In this document: piece after piece, positions 60,501-64,000 of the stretch | Position numbering within the stretch: position 1 is the stretch's first letter | Layout of the letters: every line of letters starts with the position of its first letter | Source of the DNA: Coleophora flavipennella | Taxonomy: Eukaryota > Arthropoda > Insecta > Lepidoptera > Coleophoridae | NCBI GenBank assembly: GCA_947284805.1 | Contig: OX369267.1 | Location: 932,501-996,500, forward strand | DNA length: 64,000 nucleotides | Direction of reading: 5' to 3' | Notes under the pieces: model-generated | What the model saw: only the letters and a program-made list of their open reading frames with translations | Told to the model about the DNA's origin: nothing | Databases searched by the model: none | Made by a program: the position numbers and the translations under genes

Positions 60501-62071
60501 CCTCGATGGTGACCTTCTTCTCGGGGCCGCTCTCTTCAATGCCGAGCTGCTTCATGTTGTCGGTGCGCTCCTTGGCGGCGCCCATGAACGCGCGCGGGTC
60601 CGACAGAGCCGCCATAAAATCTGGAAAACGATGAACAGATATATTGATATTGGAAAAGTGAATAAAGTAGGAACTATGACAAAAGGGTTCATTTCAACCG
60701 CTGCTGATAGAAAAATAAAACCCAACAAAAAATTCTATAAAAACGTACCAAGTGTCGATTAAGATTATTTGATAATAAAAAGTAGTGAGATCAAATAAAG
60801 AGCCAAGTCTAAGTTAGTAAATGAAAACGCGTGACTTGGCTGCTAAACATTTTGTAAGAGTTGTCTAGGTAGGCTAGATATTTTTGCAGGATGTTTCTGT
60901 TGGGATTTCACTTGTTTTTGTACAAACATTACTATGATGGATGACTTTTAATTTTTTTTTTAAATATAATTTTTACTTCTTTTTCTTTATCTGCATGAGT
61001 TTAGCTGTTCCTTTGAATATTTTACCCTTGTATGACTGCTAAAACTTATCCCTGTACCAAATTTCAGCTCTCTAGGTGTATGGAAAGTACTAGTTCTATT
61101 TTGAAGATCTATATTGAAGTCAGTCAGTGAGTGTCATATCAGCTGAACTTTACCAACAGATACCTTCGAATCATCATATCAGCTCATATACGTCCCCACC
61201 GAGGGGCTCGAGCCTACCCTGAATTATGGCGATATCGCTGCCGATGTTATTCTGCAAATAGCTGAAGATCTACACCATGATACAGGGGCTCGAAAATCAG
61301 CCGAAATGCTTTACGGCCGTGCTTGCTTTTGGAAGTACTAGATCTAAGGAGTGGAATTCTGTGGCGCCTGTGTTGTTTTCGTCGCTTTGTGACACCATAT
61401 TGTTCGAAAGTTAATATATGTATAAAGATAAGTATAGTATCCCTTGGATAGCACGGTTAATTGAGCCATACGATAAGAGAGAGAGCGTGCCAATTGTAGG
61501 TACCGATTTCGGTCACATCCAGCTGTTCAGCCTTGTGGCAAATCATCGCTACACAGCCCATGGATGTTCAACGTCATGTTTCGCTTTATCTGGCGGTTCT
61601 CCACTGTTTTTGTTTATTGCCTGAGATAGAAAACAAAAAAAAAACCGACTTCAAACAGGAAACTAAGGTTCCCTTCGATTTCTCGCGGATGCCATTATCA
61701 GATCCTGGTTTCCTTATCATGTTGCCTCCCTTGGGATATCTCCTTTCCAACAAAAAAAGAATCATTTATATATATATATATATTTTTTTTGAGAAACCTC
61801 CGCCTTTTTTTGAAGTCGGTTAAAAATAGCGTTATTTTCTGAAACCACCAAGAGTATTTTACCAACCTTCGAATCCATCGGGCACGTAGATCTTCAGCTC
61901 GATGTTGCAGAATAACATCGGCAGCGACATGGGGAAGTTCGCCTCTGTTCTCAGCGAAATGTGCCGGTAGCCCGCCTGCAGCCCGTCCAGCGGGAGGATC
62001 CGCTGGCCGAGCAGCTTGCCGTTCTCGTCGTAGACCCCGAAACGGAGGACTGCTAAGTCCGGGAGGACCAC
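42475..62071 (-). CDS. norpA: Phospholipase C-beta, norpA type: last seven exons
   Basis: Exons in transcript order: 62071-61867, 60620-60489, 47899-47719, 47531-47328, 46719-46563, 43688-43599 and 42543-42475. All junctions are GT-AG and in phase, giving 345 codons and a stop. The enzyme cleaves PIP2 to IP3 and diacylglycerol downstream of Gq; in flies norpA is the phototransduction effector. The first exon here holds the end of the C2 domain (VVLPDLAVLRFGVYDENG, LDGLQAGYRHISLRTEANFP, VPDGFE). The rest is the C-terminal domain with DFMAALSDPRAF, PPLVFEPITVESLRQEKGF and long Lys/Glu-rich coiled coils (LKTKQEKDRRLREKKQNN). It ends MEFFA. Drosophila NorpA ends in a PDZ ligand for INAD, so Phe-Phe-Ala may do the same job (inference). 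The PH, EF-hand, X, Y and early C2 exons must lie to the right of the window. A 12.6-kb intron holds a DIRS element. Confidence 0.93.
42780..43440 (+). pseudogene. Decayed LINE C-terminal region
   Basis: Across shifting frames the plus strand gives FDIIRWSK, RLHHPR, RLYIPRKSGGR and, in the longest frame (43110-43451), WKGKEVHGRFFKAL, VDQKAS, EGFVYAIKDQIVKTNNYY and a Cys/Arg-rich end. This order is known from the region after the RT in a group of non-LTR elements. Several frameshifts and stops show age. It lies in the last norpA intron, antisense to norpA. Confidence 0.5.
43599..43688 (-). CDS. norpA: norpA penultimate coding exon
   Basis: Thirty whole codons: TQTIKHNREKEKLKVTHDKQ then MDELSKDIDN. 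Coiled-coil composition; the donor GTAAGTAG follows. Confidence 0.9.
43689..45342. other. norpA intron, no other gene seen
   Basis: The region near 44230-44830 has dispersed-repeat words such as CACTCGAGTGCAACACGTAA and CCACCTCAGCGAGG. Nothing codes. Confidence 0.45.
45343..45432 (+). mobile_element. SINE family 2, 3' tail only
   Basis: GGGCCCGCGTGGTCGACAAA, CAGGGTTGGCTCGAGCC and GGGACGTATA mark the last part of the SINE. The next MITE is inserted at its end. Confidence 0.65.
45431..45698. mobile_element. Palindromic MITE, CAGGGTGTAAC family, in a SINE tail
   Basis: Ends CAGGATGTAACAAAATTGGT and CAATTTTGTTACACCCTG, flanked by TA on both sides; the SINE tail resumes as AGCTGATATGATGATGAT after it. 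The insertion therefore interrupts the SINE and shows a TA target duplication. Confidence 0.85.
45888..46200 (+). mobile_element. tRNA-derived SINE, family 1, full length
   Basis: Cleanest copy: head CCTCCGTGGCGTAATGGTTA, B box GGTTCGATTCCC, body GGTTTGGTTGGTGGTAGGGC and GTGTTCCGGCTTGAAGATAA, tail CACTTACCATCAGGTGAGAT to CTTACCAATTGTGA. Confidence 0.9.
46203..46306 (-). mobile_element. RTE 3'-end fragment
   Basis: AACGTCCATTGCTGGACAAA and GGCTTCCCGCGACCTTAACC match the inverted 3' part of the RTE element. It directly follows the SINE. Confidence 0.7.
46563..46719 (-). CDS. norpA: norpA C-terminal exon (coiled coil)
   Basis: Opens with A completing an Arg codon, then ELKEMNARQAKISMETSKEV, KTLKTKQEKDRRLREK and KFMDERK. 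The charged helix belongs to the PLC-beta C-terminal domain that contacts Gq and membranes. Confidence 0.92.
47328..47531 (-). CDS. norpA: norpA C-terminal exon
   Basis: Starts with C completing an Asn codon, then KEQLSNDQTFRSLVSEQA, KAWSELVAKHRREEW and LMETTQQAQLKQLLAKHER. Confidence 0.92.
47719..47899 (-). CDS. norpA: norpA C-terminal exon
   Basis: Begins with AA of a Glu codon, then PPLVFEPITVESLRQEKGFV, KTGRKQQKDLETMKKRQ and ALEKMIKGK. The acceptor is GTCGCCAG. The intron upstream is 12.6 kb and holds the DIRS element. Confidence 0.92.
47990..48262 (-). mobile_element. tRNA-derived SINE, family 1, diverged
   Basis: Minus-strand tail with TTTACAATCAGGTCAGATG and head near GGTTAGATTCC. 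Several small deletions mark it as old. Confidence 0.7.
48440..48665. repeat. Array of CCTGTCTGTCC hairpins
   Basis: CCTGTCTGTCC is followed by GGACAAACAGG twice in succession (around 48506-48555 and 48558-48598), and a third pair is partial. An inverted relative lies at 55607-55705, on the other side of the DIRS element: ATTCAGGGACAAACAG here against CTGTTTGTCCCTGAAT there. Confidence 0.7.
48800..49006. repeat. DIRS left inverted terminal repeat
   Basis: From TTATACTCGAGTTTCGTCCT to GGTAGTTCCTTCATT. It pairs with 54176-54461 in inverted orientation, including GGAGAAAAAGTAGCCAAGTA, a long T run and CCTGCGCCTCTCGTGCC. The outermost about 20 bases differ between the two ends, as in other DIRS elements. 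Confidence 0.9.
49081..50990 (+). CDS. DIRS gag-like ORF1, predicted three exons
   Basis: Segments 49081-49276, 49676-50359 and 50764-50990 join in phase to 368 codons and a stop. The start ATG 49081 opens MPKRKNEESVKFLSKRLKEL, followed by a Ser-rich tract. Exon 2 gives a Pro-rich stretch, then a helical region with EFGDEINKEVASRF, LEKQVRQELIQKFLVPSNC, KAIEYRQKQLAAAIAGIGRM and DFREQLSTTKIDKYLF. Exon 3 gives TLKTAKAVCKSG and a basic end rich in Lys, Arg and Ser. Donors are GTTAGT and GTGTAG; acceptors are TACTTCCAG and TTTACCAG. Without splicing, frames end at 49281 and 50379. Exon 3 overlaps ORF2 in the -1 frame and contains a slippery site. Splicing is inferred from frame continuity and family resemblance; the second donor is weaker. 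Confidence 0.75.
49277..49675 (+). other. Predicted gag intron 1 with five structured modules
   Basis: 399 bases between GTTAGT and TACTTCCAG. Removing them joins exon 1 (phase 1) to exon 2 as a single Asp codon. The intron holds five copies of a 41-nt stem-loop module (listed next) and otherwise AT-rich spacer. Confidence 0.7.
49318..49606 (+). ncRNA. Five 41-nt covarying stem-loop modules
   Basis: Modules at 49318-49358, 49369-49409, 49437-49477, 49514-49554 and 49566-49606 align without gaps. Each can form an outer stem, an 8/7-nt internal loop, a 5-bp inner stem and a 5-nt loop. Inner stems are TAGCC/GGCTA, CAGTC/GACTG, TGGTT/GACCA, TGGTC/GACCA and CAGTC/GACTG. Outer stems, with one flanking base, are TAATGC/GCATTA, CCATGT/ACATGG, CAATGC/GCACTA (imperfect), AAATGC/GCATTT and TCATGT/ACATGA. 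Stem positions change in pairs while the internal loop (AYYCAG on the left, TTYCGC on the right) is constant. This suggests selection on a structure in RNA or single-stranded DNA. I recognise no known ribozyme or riboswitch. Confidence 0.65.
50360..50763 (+). other. Predicted gag intron 2 with internal AATAAA
   Basis: 404 bases from GTGTAG to TTTAATTTACCAG. If kept, gag stops at 50377-50379 and an AATAAA at 50716-50721 could end the RNA before ORF2. If removed, gag continues into exon 3 and the ORF2 overlap. Splicing would then decide access to the polymerase (inference). Confidence 0.6.
50807..52888 (+). CDS. DIRS ORF2: reverse transcriptase, RNase H, methyltransferase-like domain
   Basis: The frame is open from 50807 (after TGA 50804-50806) to the stop at 52886-52888. 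The overlap with gag exon 3 reads acidic (ETEAKTEDFKLEGG), then DTPPPLDPVRYAGRLANFYE leads into the conserved body. RT motifs: FLVPKPDGSMRFILNLKELN, MATLDLKDAYFLIKVHP, FNVLAFGICTAPFIFTK and catalytic YLDD at about 51587. RNase H keeps its four acidic residues (FSDAS, NQLELLA, VDNTT, NVTADIES). A methyltransferase-like segment follows with NIDLFASRINKKC, DPDAYAYDAF, FPPVA and VVPDWPTQPWYP. No good ATG opens the frame, which fits synthesis as a Gag-Pol fusion by -1 frameshift at 50846-50852. Confidence 0.9.
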   Translation, partial: HEGCTETEAKTEDFKLEGGTLSSQPAEGSDTEDTACSTSQSARNLVAQVIRSAQVDTPPPLDPVRYAGRLANFYEQWSLITQDETVLSWVDGYQLTFKSPVYQSSYPTTVSTNTDEKCNFSDAINNLLSIGAVSECEPCSDQFESKVFLVPKPDGSMRFILNLKELNKFIPAQHFKLEDLRTSLKLVSKDCFMATLDLKDAYFLIKVHPNSRKYLRFSLDSKLYQFNVLAFGICTAPFIFTKLMKPVIKLLRSCGLVSSIYLDDIFLLGNSRQECLNNIRTTERLLKALGFIINEQKSNRIPSHSCKYLGFIIDSYKWTVSLLNEKINRIVHEIEHFKQLKRCKIRKFAQLVGLLVSACPAVEYGRLYTKQMERVKYLNLLGHDDYNRFMNIPDNLLVDFNWWLNALRKPSHRIKEDYFSIEIFSDASTTGWGAACGDQTASGRWSETECLLHINQLELLAAFFAIKIFAKNCYNCQILLRVDNTTAVSYINRMGGIQYPHLTKVTKDLWQWCESRKLFVVASYIKSSDNVTADIESRRSHPDIEWEISLDGYQKLTKAFGYPNIDLFASRINKKCDVYMSWNRDPDAYAYDAFTIEWSGFFFYAFPPVAIILKALRKIISEKAEGIMVVPDWPTQPWYPVFMNLVVSKIIRLNPNHIIISNSSNRNIKSSVTLVAGVLSARRCCSAASPLPR
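50846..50893 (+). promoter_or_regulatory. Predicted -1 ribosomal frameshift signal
   Basis: TTTAAAC at 50846-50852 is read T TTA AAC in the gag exon 3 frame, the canonical heptamer X XXY YYZ. After a 9-nt spacer, GGACCCTT (50862-50869) pairs with AAGGGTCC (50886-50893), an 8-bp stem with a 16-nt loop. A -1 shift moves ribosomes from gag directly into ORF2, which is open from 50807 to 52888. I see no clear pseudoknot partner for the loop. Confidence 0.75.
52597..53811 (+). CDS. DIRS ORF3: tyrosine recombinase
   Basis: Open frame of 404 codons, overlapping the end of ORF2 by 292 bases in the -1 frame. The part before about residue 100 lies in the overlap and is probably not conserved. The core-binding domain begins near LSESTLKQYDVCFRRWYTFC. 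The catalytic domain keeps Arg 234 (TAHRVQT), His 343 and Arg 346 (HSTRHAA), Trp 369 (GWSGNST) and the nucleophile Tyr 380 (FYNR). The enzyme would insert the circular DNA intermediate. The likely functional start is internal or supplied by fusion; the ATG at 52597 is only the first in frame. Confidence 0.88.
   Translation: MVRFFLLRLPSSGYNSQGPKKNHFRKGRRYNGCSRLAYTTVVPCIYEPCSIKNNKIKSQPYHNFKFQQPEHQVQRYPGCRSLISTALLQRCVPPSAVNIMLASLSESTLKQYDVCFRRWYTFCIKNEINLYNTSVPIIVEFLTDCFNSGSQYGTINSYRSALALILGPISDDDRIKRFCKGVFRLRPPMPRYNITWDVAKVLNYLESLFPNDSLPLDQLSMKCTTLLALVTAHRVQTLCKINLNNIMILSDQIIIKISEIIKTSRAGTNQPTLYLPFFEERPQICPAKTLMAYINKTRDLRKSDLLFIGLKKPHNSVKAPTLSRWIKLTLGNSGIDTSIFSSHSTRHAATSLAYKSGVNLDTIRKSAGWSGNSTTFAKFYNRTIVHIDNDNTVLARTICRSNQV
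53978..54111. repeat. DIRS internal complementary region
   Basis: CTACATCGTGTAAAATAAAT through ACTCGAGTATAA is the inverted left end of the element. It is followed without gap by TTGATGATTAAACGAACTTA through CGTCCTCGATATTAGTAA, the inverted right end. Together they equal the junction of a circular form and are thought to template restoration of the ends. This defines the element boundaries as 48800 and 54461. Confidence 0.92.
54176..54461. repeat. DIRS right inverted terminal repeat
   Basis: Inverted copy of 48800-49006, starting AATGAAGGAACTACCGAATT, with an insertion of AAAGATAAGATAAAG-type sequence near 54341-54380 absent from the left copy. Ends TTAATCATCAA. Confidence 0.88.
54462..55019. 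other. norpA intron, AT-rich, nothing recognised
   Basis: AT-rich sequence right of the DIRS element. No coding content. Confidence 0.45.
55020..55600 (+). repeat. CACTTGGC-family repeat with internal 165-bp expansion
   Basis: Begins TAGGGTTCCGTACCCAAAGG with (CCGT)n words and ends GAGTCCGATTCGTACTTGGC. The segment CTTCCATACAACAAACGTGA with GGCAACAGGTAGACG and TATTCACTT recurs about 2.3 times between 55215 and 55550, which other copies lack. Confidence 0.7.
55607..55705. repeat. Inverted relative of the hairpin array at 48440
   Basis: CCTGTTTGTCCCTGAATTC and CTCGTGGGGACAAGC, then GATAGACAGGAACTACCC, are the inverse of blocks at 48447-48645. Confidence 0.7.
55706..56868. other. norpA intron, no gene seen
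   Basis: Contains the words ACTAGCCTTTGCCCGTGG at 56310 and ACCCACGAAAAGTA near 56530, pieces of a common dispersed repeat. Nothing codes. Confidence 0.4.
56869..57100. mobile_element. RTE 3'-end fold-back
   Basis: ATCATCATTATATCAGCC, CTGGACAAAGGCCTCCCCC (inverted) is followed by GACCTGGTGAAGATCGCGGG, GGAAATCCTTGGGGAGGC and GGCTGATATGATGATGATG (forward). Both arms include the 3' terminus, so this is not a simple twin-priming product; two opposite insertions or a fold-back are possible. A third inverted fragment (CCGTTCCTGCGCTGTCCACA) follows at 57097-57130. Confidence 0.7.
57101..57886. other. norpA intron; LINE-like fragment at about 57380-57540
   Basis: GGAAGATTACATCCGTCTGA, GCAGACAGAGTGCAATGGAG and CCTGTGCCCTAAGAGCC look like the C-terminal region of a LINE (plus strand), too short to classify. 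A (GT)n run lies at 57858-57876. Confidence 0.35.
57887..58160 (-). repeat. Interspersed repeat, CACTTGGCCGG family
   Basis: Minus-strand copy: AACCGGTAAAGTGCGAGTC, TAGATGGCGCTAG, ATACATCATCTGTG and CCCGTTTTTACCCTTTGGG. A perfect 9-word match to 13583-13866 in the middle. Confidence 0.7.
58190..58327 (-). mobile_element. SINE family 2, head half
   Basis: Minus-strand head GGTGGCTCAACCGGTAACGA, B box GGTTCAAATC and the body start TTAACGGTGAAGGAAAAC. Confidence 0.7.
58328..58834. other. norpA intron, no gene seen
   Basis: Unassigned sequence. Confidence 0.35.
58835..59107 (+). mobile_element. RTE 3'-end fragment
   Basis: AACAGATGGCCGTTGGGAAA, AAGTTCTCAAGAAGCGACCG, GGACCGACGACCTGGACC and CCCTCGGCTGATATGAG follow the order of the RTE C-terminal coding and 3' end. 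Confidence 0.75.
59150..59725. repeat. Dispersed repeat ending GGCAAAAGCTAG
   Basis: Holds GACTCCGAGCATCGCTCGGT, CAACACCTCGGCCAATCTTG, ATGAAATTTGGCATG and two copies of a block with GTTCCTGAGGGAACTG (59335 and 59625; a third, decayed, at 59480). The class is unknown to me. Confidence 0.5.
59760..59940 (-). mobile_element. tRNA-derived SINE, family 3
   Basis: Minus-strand head with GGATCAGTATTAGC-type start and B box GGTTCGATCCCC, then CAGGGCAAACATTCGTGTGA. It matches the tRNA-like part at 41553-41650. Adjacent sequence to 60170 has a second GGATCGAACC block, perhaps another copy. Confidence 0.6.
60378..60464 (-). pseudogene. Degenerate, phase-compatible copy of a norpA exon
   Basis: On the minus strand GCGCGCGTTCAAG, CGCCAACGCACCGACACCAT and GGGAAGAAGGAAGGTCA resemble the true exon at 60489-60620 (GCGCGCGTTCATG, CGCACCGACAACATG, GAGAAGAAGGAAGGTCA). 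An acceptor (TTTAACAG) and donor (GTCAAC) bound 87 open bases in the same phase as the real exon, giving 28 residues instead of 43 before the shared Glu. Only 24 bp separate it from the real exon's donor, too few for an intron, so the two could only be used alternatively. Confidence 0.6.
60489..60620 (-). CDS. norpA: norpA exon after the C2 domain
   Basis: Begins by completing Asp, then FMAALSDPRAFMGAAKERTD, NMKQLGIEESGPEKKVTI and EEKKE. It links the C2 domain to the C-terminal domain. The neighbouring degenerate copy lies just 3' of it. Confidence 0.92.
60621..61164. other. norpA intron, no gene seen
   Basis: AT-rich; the words TTTCAGCTCTCTAGGTGTAT near 61062 recall dispersed repeats. Confidence 0.4.
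61165..61231 (-). mobile_element. SINE family 2, tail fragment
   Basis: CATCATATCAGCTCATATAC and GTCCCCACCGAGGGGCTCGA, breaking off at CTGAATTATGGCGAT, where the inverted norpA segment begins. Confidence 0.7.
61231..61274 (+). repeat. Inverted copy of part of the norpA C2 exon
   Basis: TCGCTGCCGATGTTATTCTG and CAA, then CTGAAGATCTAC, equal the sense sequence of the C2 exon (whose plus-strand text is GTAGATCTTCAG...TTGCAGAATAACATCGGCAG at 61886-61925), with three bases fewer in the middle. In norpA pre-mRNA this intron stretch could pair with the exon about 600 bases upstream. Confidence 0.8.
61434..61482. repeat. Small repeat ATCCCTTGGATAGCACGGTT
   Basis: Copies inverted at 62448-62492 and 63955-64000, and a diverged one at 19975-20012 (CGGTCGATTGTGTCACACGA). 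Unknown class. Confidence 0.6.
61636..61825. mobile_element. Short element with AACCGACTTC ends
   Basis: AAAAACCGACTTCAAACAGG at the left, CCTTTTTTTGAAGTCGGTTA at the right, with a (TA)n run inside. Same family as 12366-12612. Confidence 0.7.
61867..62071 (-). CDS. norpA: norpA exon ending the C2 domain
   Basis: VVLPDLAVLRFGVYDENGKL, RILPLDGLQAGYRHISLRTE, NIELKIYVPDGFE and the first base of an Asp codon. Acceptor TTCTATCAG; donor GTTGGT. Upstream exons are outside the window. Confidence 0.93.
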
Positions 62072-62810
62072 CTGATAGAAATGTTAAATAATGTCAGATT
62101 TTTTCTAGATGGATAGGGCGGGTATTTAAGACACTAACGATGGCGGTGGTGGCCAGTGCTATGACCTAACTTTGAACTAGGTAAAGCATTACCTATGGAT
62201 CAATAATAATGATTACTTTACGCTAATGTGCACACACACACACGAACGCAGAATTTACGCAGATATCAAATGATTATTTTTGTCAACTAGTAAATTGCAA
62301 ATATATTTTAGCAATTTATAATAATATTTTATGTTGTGAGGTTGTTGTAACAAATAAAAGGATATCCTTGGATTAGGTAGATATGCGTGTACTTTGTCGG
62401 TATGCTTTCGTGTGGTAAAACCTAATCCTTTCTCATCTGATTCTCTAATCGTGTGGCACAATTAACCGTGTTATCCAAGGGACAGATTTTGCACTTAGCA
62501 TCACGCGTGATCACGTGTAGCGCATTTTTAAATTTACACCTTTACCAACAACGGGTGCAACGCGACTTTCATATACATCTGGAATCAGAAGTGCAGGTTT
62601 CCTCTCGATGTTTTCCTTTCCGTTAAAGCAATCTGTAAGTAATGTAGAGATTGCGGCATCTAAGTTAGACAGTGCGCAATATCTCATTTTCAGGTCCCAA
62701 TCGAAGTGCGGGACGCGGGGGTCGCGCACCAAGTAATGCCGCCCTCACCCCCGCGTAACCCGCACTACAGCCGCGCACTCCCTACCTGCGCGGCTCGCAC
62801 GACCGCCACT
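62072..62810. other. norpA intron, SINE scraps, no exon seen
   Basis: A SINE family 2 fragment (GTGCAGGTTTCCTCTCGATG) lies at 62590-62640 and a (CA)n run near 62230. Sequence at 62690-62810 is GC-rich (CCGCCCTCACCCCCGCGTAA) without a clear frame. I found no further norpA exon. Confidence 0.45.
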
Positions 62811-63135
62811 TGTGTTCAACTTATACGCCGCGAATTGTACGAAAATTTTGAAAAATTCATTGGTACAATTCGCGCCTAAGATAACTTTTTCGGCGCAGCA
62901 CAGAATGTGTAATGAATAAGGTATGTACTCTCTATAAGGATCTAAAACATGATTGTAGTTAAAAGTTTTAACAATCTACAAAATGACTGTCTTCTCTGTG
63001 TCTGTCGCGAACGACCGCCACTTGTGTTCAACTTATACGCCGTGAACTGTACAAAAGTTTAGAAAAAATCATTAGTACAATTCGCGTCTAAAATAACTTT
63101 TTCGGCGCAGCACATAAAGTGTAATGAATAACGTA
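62811..63135. repeat. Duplicated 120-bp block with hairpin
   Basis: CTTGTGTTCAACTTATACGC, then a GAATTGTAC...GTACAATTCGCG hairpin and TAACTTTTTCGGCGCAGCAC, occurs at about 62811-62925 and 63018-63135, 207 bp apart. The hairpin arms are CGCGAATTGTAC and GTACAATTCGCG in the first copy. Confidence 0.75.
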
Positions 63136-63354
63136 CACTTGTCTATGATGCACTTCATTTGAATTTGTATAATGTTCTTTTACTTTTGATGTGCGGTGTC
63201 GTTAAGTAAACACAATGTTTTCAAGTATTATTTACGTTTTAATTAATTGCTATAGCCGCTAGTCTACCCTATAAGTTACCGGGCCTTGATGGACCCATGC
63301 AAGGTCGGTCTTTTAAAATCAGATCATGATACCTACAGGGATAGGGATATACTA

Positions 63355-63656
63355 CAAGCGTCGGTGGCGTAACGGTTAGGGCCGCCGCCTCCTGTCCGGG
63401 GGTTCGTGGTTCAAATCCTGCCACGTACCAATGTGATTTCTAATTTAAATTTCATATGTACGTTTATCCGACGCTCTTACGGTGAAGGAAAACATCGTGA
63501 GGAAACCTGTACACGCCTGCAAAGAAACTCGCAGGTTGTGTGCGAAGTCGACCAACCCGCACTGGGCCCGCGCGGTCGACTAAGGCCCTATCGCCCTAAT
63601 TCAGGGTAGGCTCGTGCCCCTCGGTGGGGACGTATATGAGCTGATATGATGATGAT
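63355..63656 (+). mobile_element. SINE family 2, full length
   Basis: Complete plus-strand copy: head AAGCGTCGGTGGCGTAACGG, B box GGTTCAAATCC, body GGTGAAGGAAAACATCGTGA, middle GAAGTCGACCAACCCGCACT, tail TCGGTGGGGACGTATATGAG and GCTGATATGATGATGATGA, the same end as the RTE element. Confidence 0.9.
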
Positions 63657-63762
63657 GACCTACAGGGACAATGGACACTGAAAGTTGGATCAGCAGAGCT
63701 TAGGCGAGTGATTTCTGTTCACTCGTTGGAAGCAATGTAAACTACGTCTTAGCTATAATTTA

Positions 63763-63950
63763 GGTTAATCCACTCACTTTACACCAGGAGATCGCGGGTT
63801 CGATTCCCGGCGGGATCAACTTTGTAAGACTCGGTTTGGTTGGTGGTTTTGATTTTCATAGCCCGCCTGGCTAGCTACCACCTTCTTACCTAAGTCTTGC
63901 CCCCAAACATAAGTGTTAAGACCATTAATGTGTTCCAGCTTGAAGATTCT
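63763..63950 (+). mobile_element. SINE family 1, truncated
   Basis: From AATCCACTCACTTTACACCA with B box GGTTCGATTCCC to GTGTTCCAGCTTGAAGATTC. The head start and 3' tail are missing; the small repeat CACAATTAACCGTGCTATCC follows at 63965. Confidence 0.75.
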
Positions 63951-64000
63951 TTCTTATCGTGTGGCACAATTAACCGTGCTATCCAAGGGATAGATGGCGG

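Noticed and set aside
62690..62810. A further upstream norpA exon in the GC-rich stretch
   Set aside because: No frame gives C2-domain residues and no matching splice sites were found; part of the segment is SINE-derived.

Overview
The window is nuclear DNA from a moth or butterfly (Lepidoptera). The grounds are AT-rich sequence, three insect-type host genes with spliceosomal introns or an intronless retrogene structure, and a dense cover of SINE, LINE, MITE, mariner, hAT and RTE repeats of the kind crowding lepidopteran introns. The species cannot be told from the sequence.

Layout. 1-20 kb is gene-free repeat territory: a 5'-truncated LINE (5.5-7.0 kb), a 187-bp satellite array (7.07-8.5 kb), a dead irritans-like mariner with both ends and its TA duplication (9.24-10.54 kb), palindromic MITEs and many SINEs. 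21.3-22.9 kb (minus) holds an intact, intronless ELAV/Hu-type gene with three RRMs. 23.8-30.6 kb contains a hAT-type element with a perfect 8-bp target duplication, THAP/P-element remnants, and a pogo/Tigger-like transposase that is broken, partly inverted and split by LINE and RTE insertions. 31.9-36.6 kb (plus) is the complete three-exon gene for mitochondrial ribosomal protein L33; its second intron ends with an RTE copy showing a 5' inversion and an 11-bp target duplication. 36.7-41.8 kb is AT-rich with MITEs, a SINE and a 36-bp tandem repeat. 42.5-62.1 kb (minus) holds the last seven coding exons of a norpA-type phospholipase C-beta, whose 5' part lies beyond the right edge; all junctions are in phase and give 345 residues ending in Phe-Phe-Ala.

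A complete, apparently intact DIRS-type tyrosine-recombinase retrotransposon (48800-54461, plus strand, antisense to the host gene) sits in the 12.6-kb norpA intron. It has inverted terminal repeats, an internal complementary region matching the joined ends, a gag that becomes one open frame only if two introns are removed, RT-RNase H-methyltransferase-like ORF2, and an intact tyrosine recombinase. Two features look new: five 41-nt stem-loop modules with compensatory base changes inside the first gag intron, and an in-frame TTTAAAC slippery heptamer followed by an 8-bp hairpin exactly where gag overlaps ORF2 in the -1 frame.

The norpA region also has a phase-compatible degenerate copy of one exon 24 bp from the original, an inverted copy of part of the C2 exon in the adjacent intron, and a 123-bp tandem repeat that begins at the stop codon and stays largely open in the norpA frame. 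Everything here was read by eye; no alignment or folding program was run.
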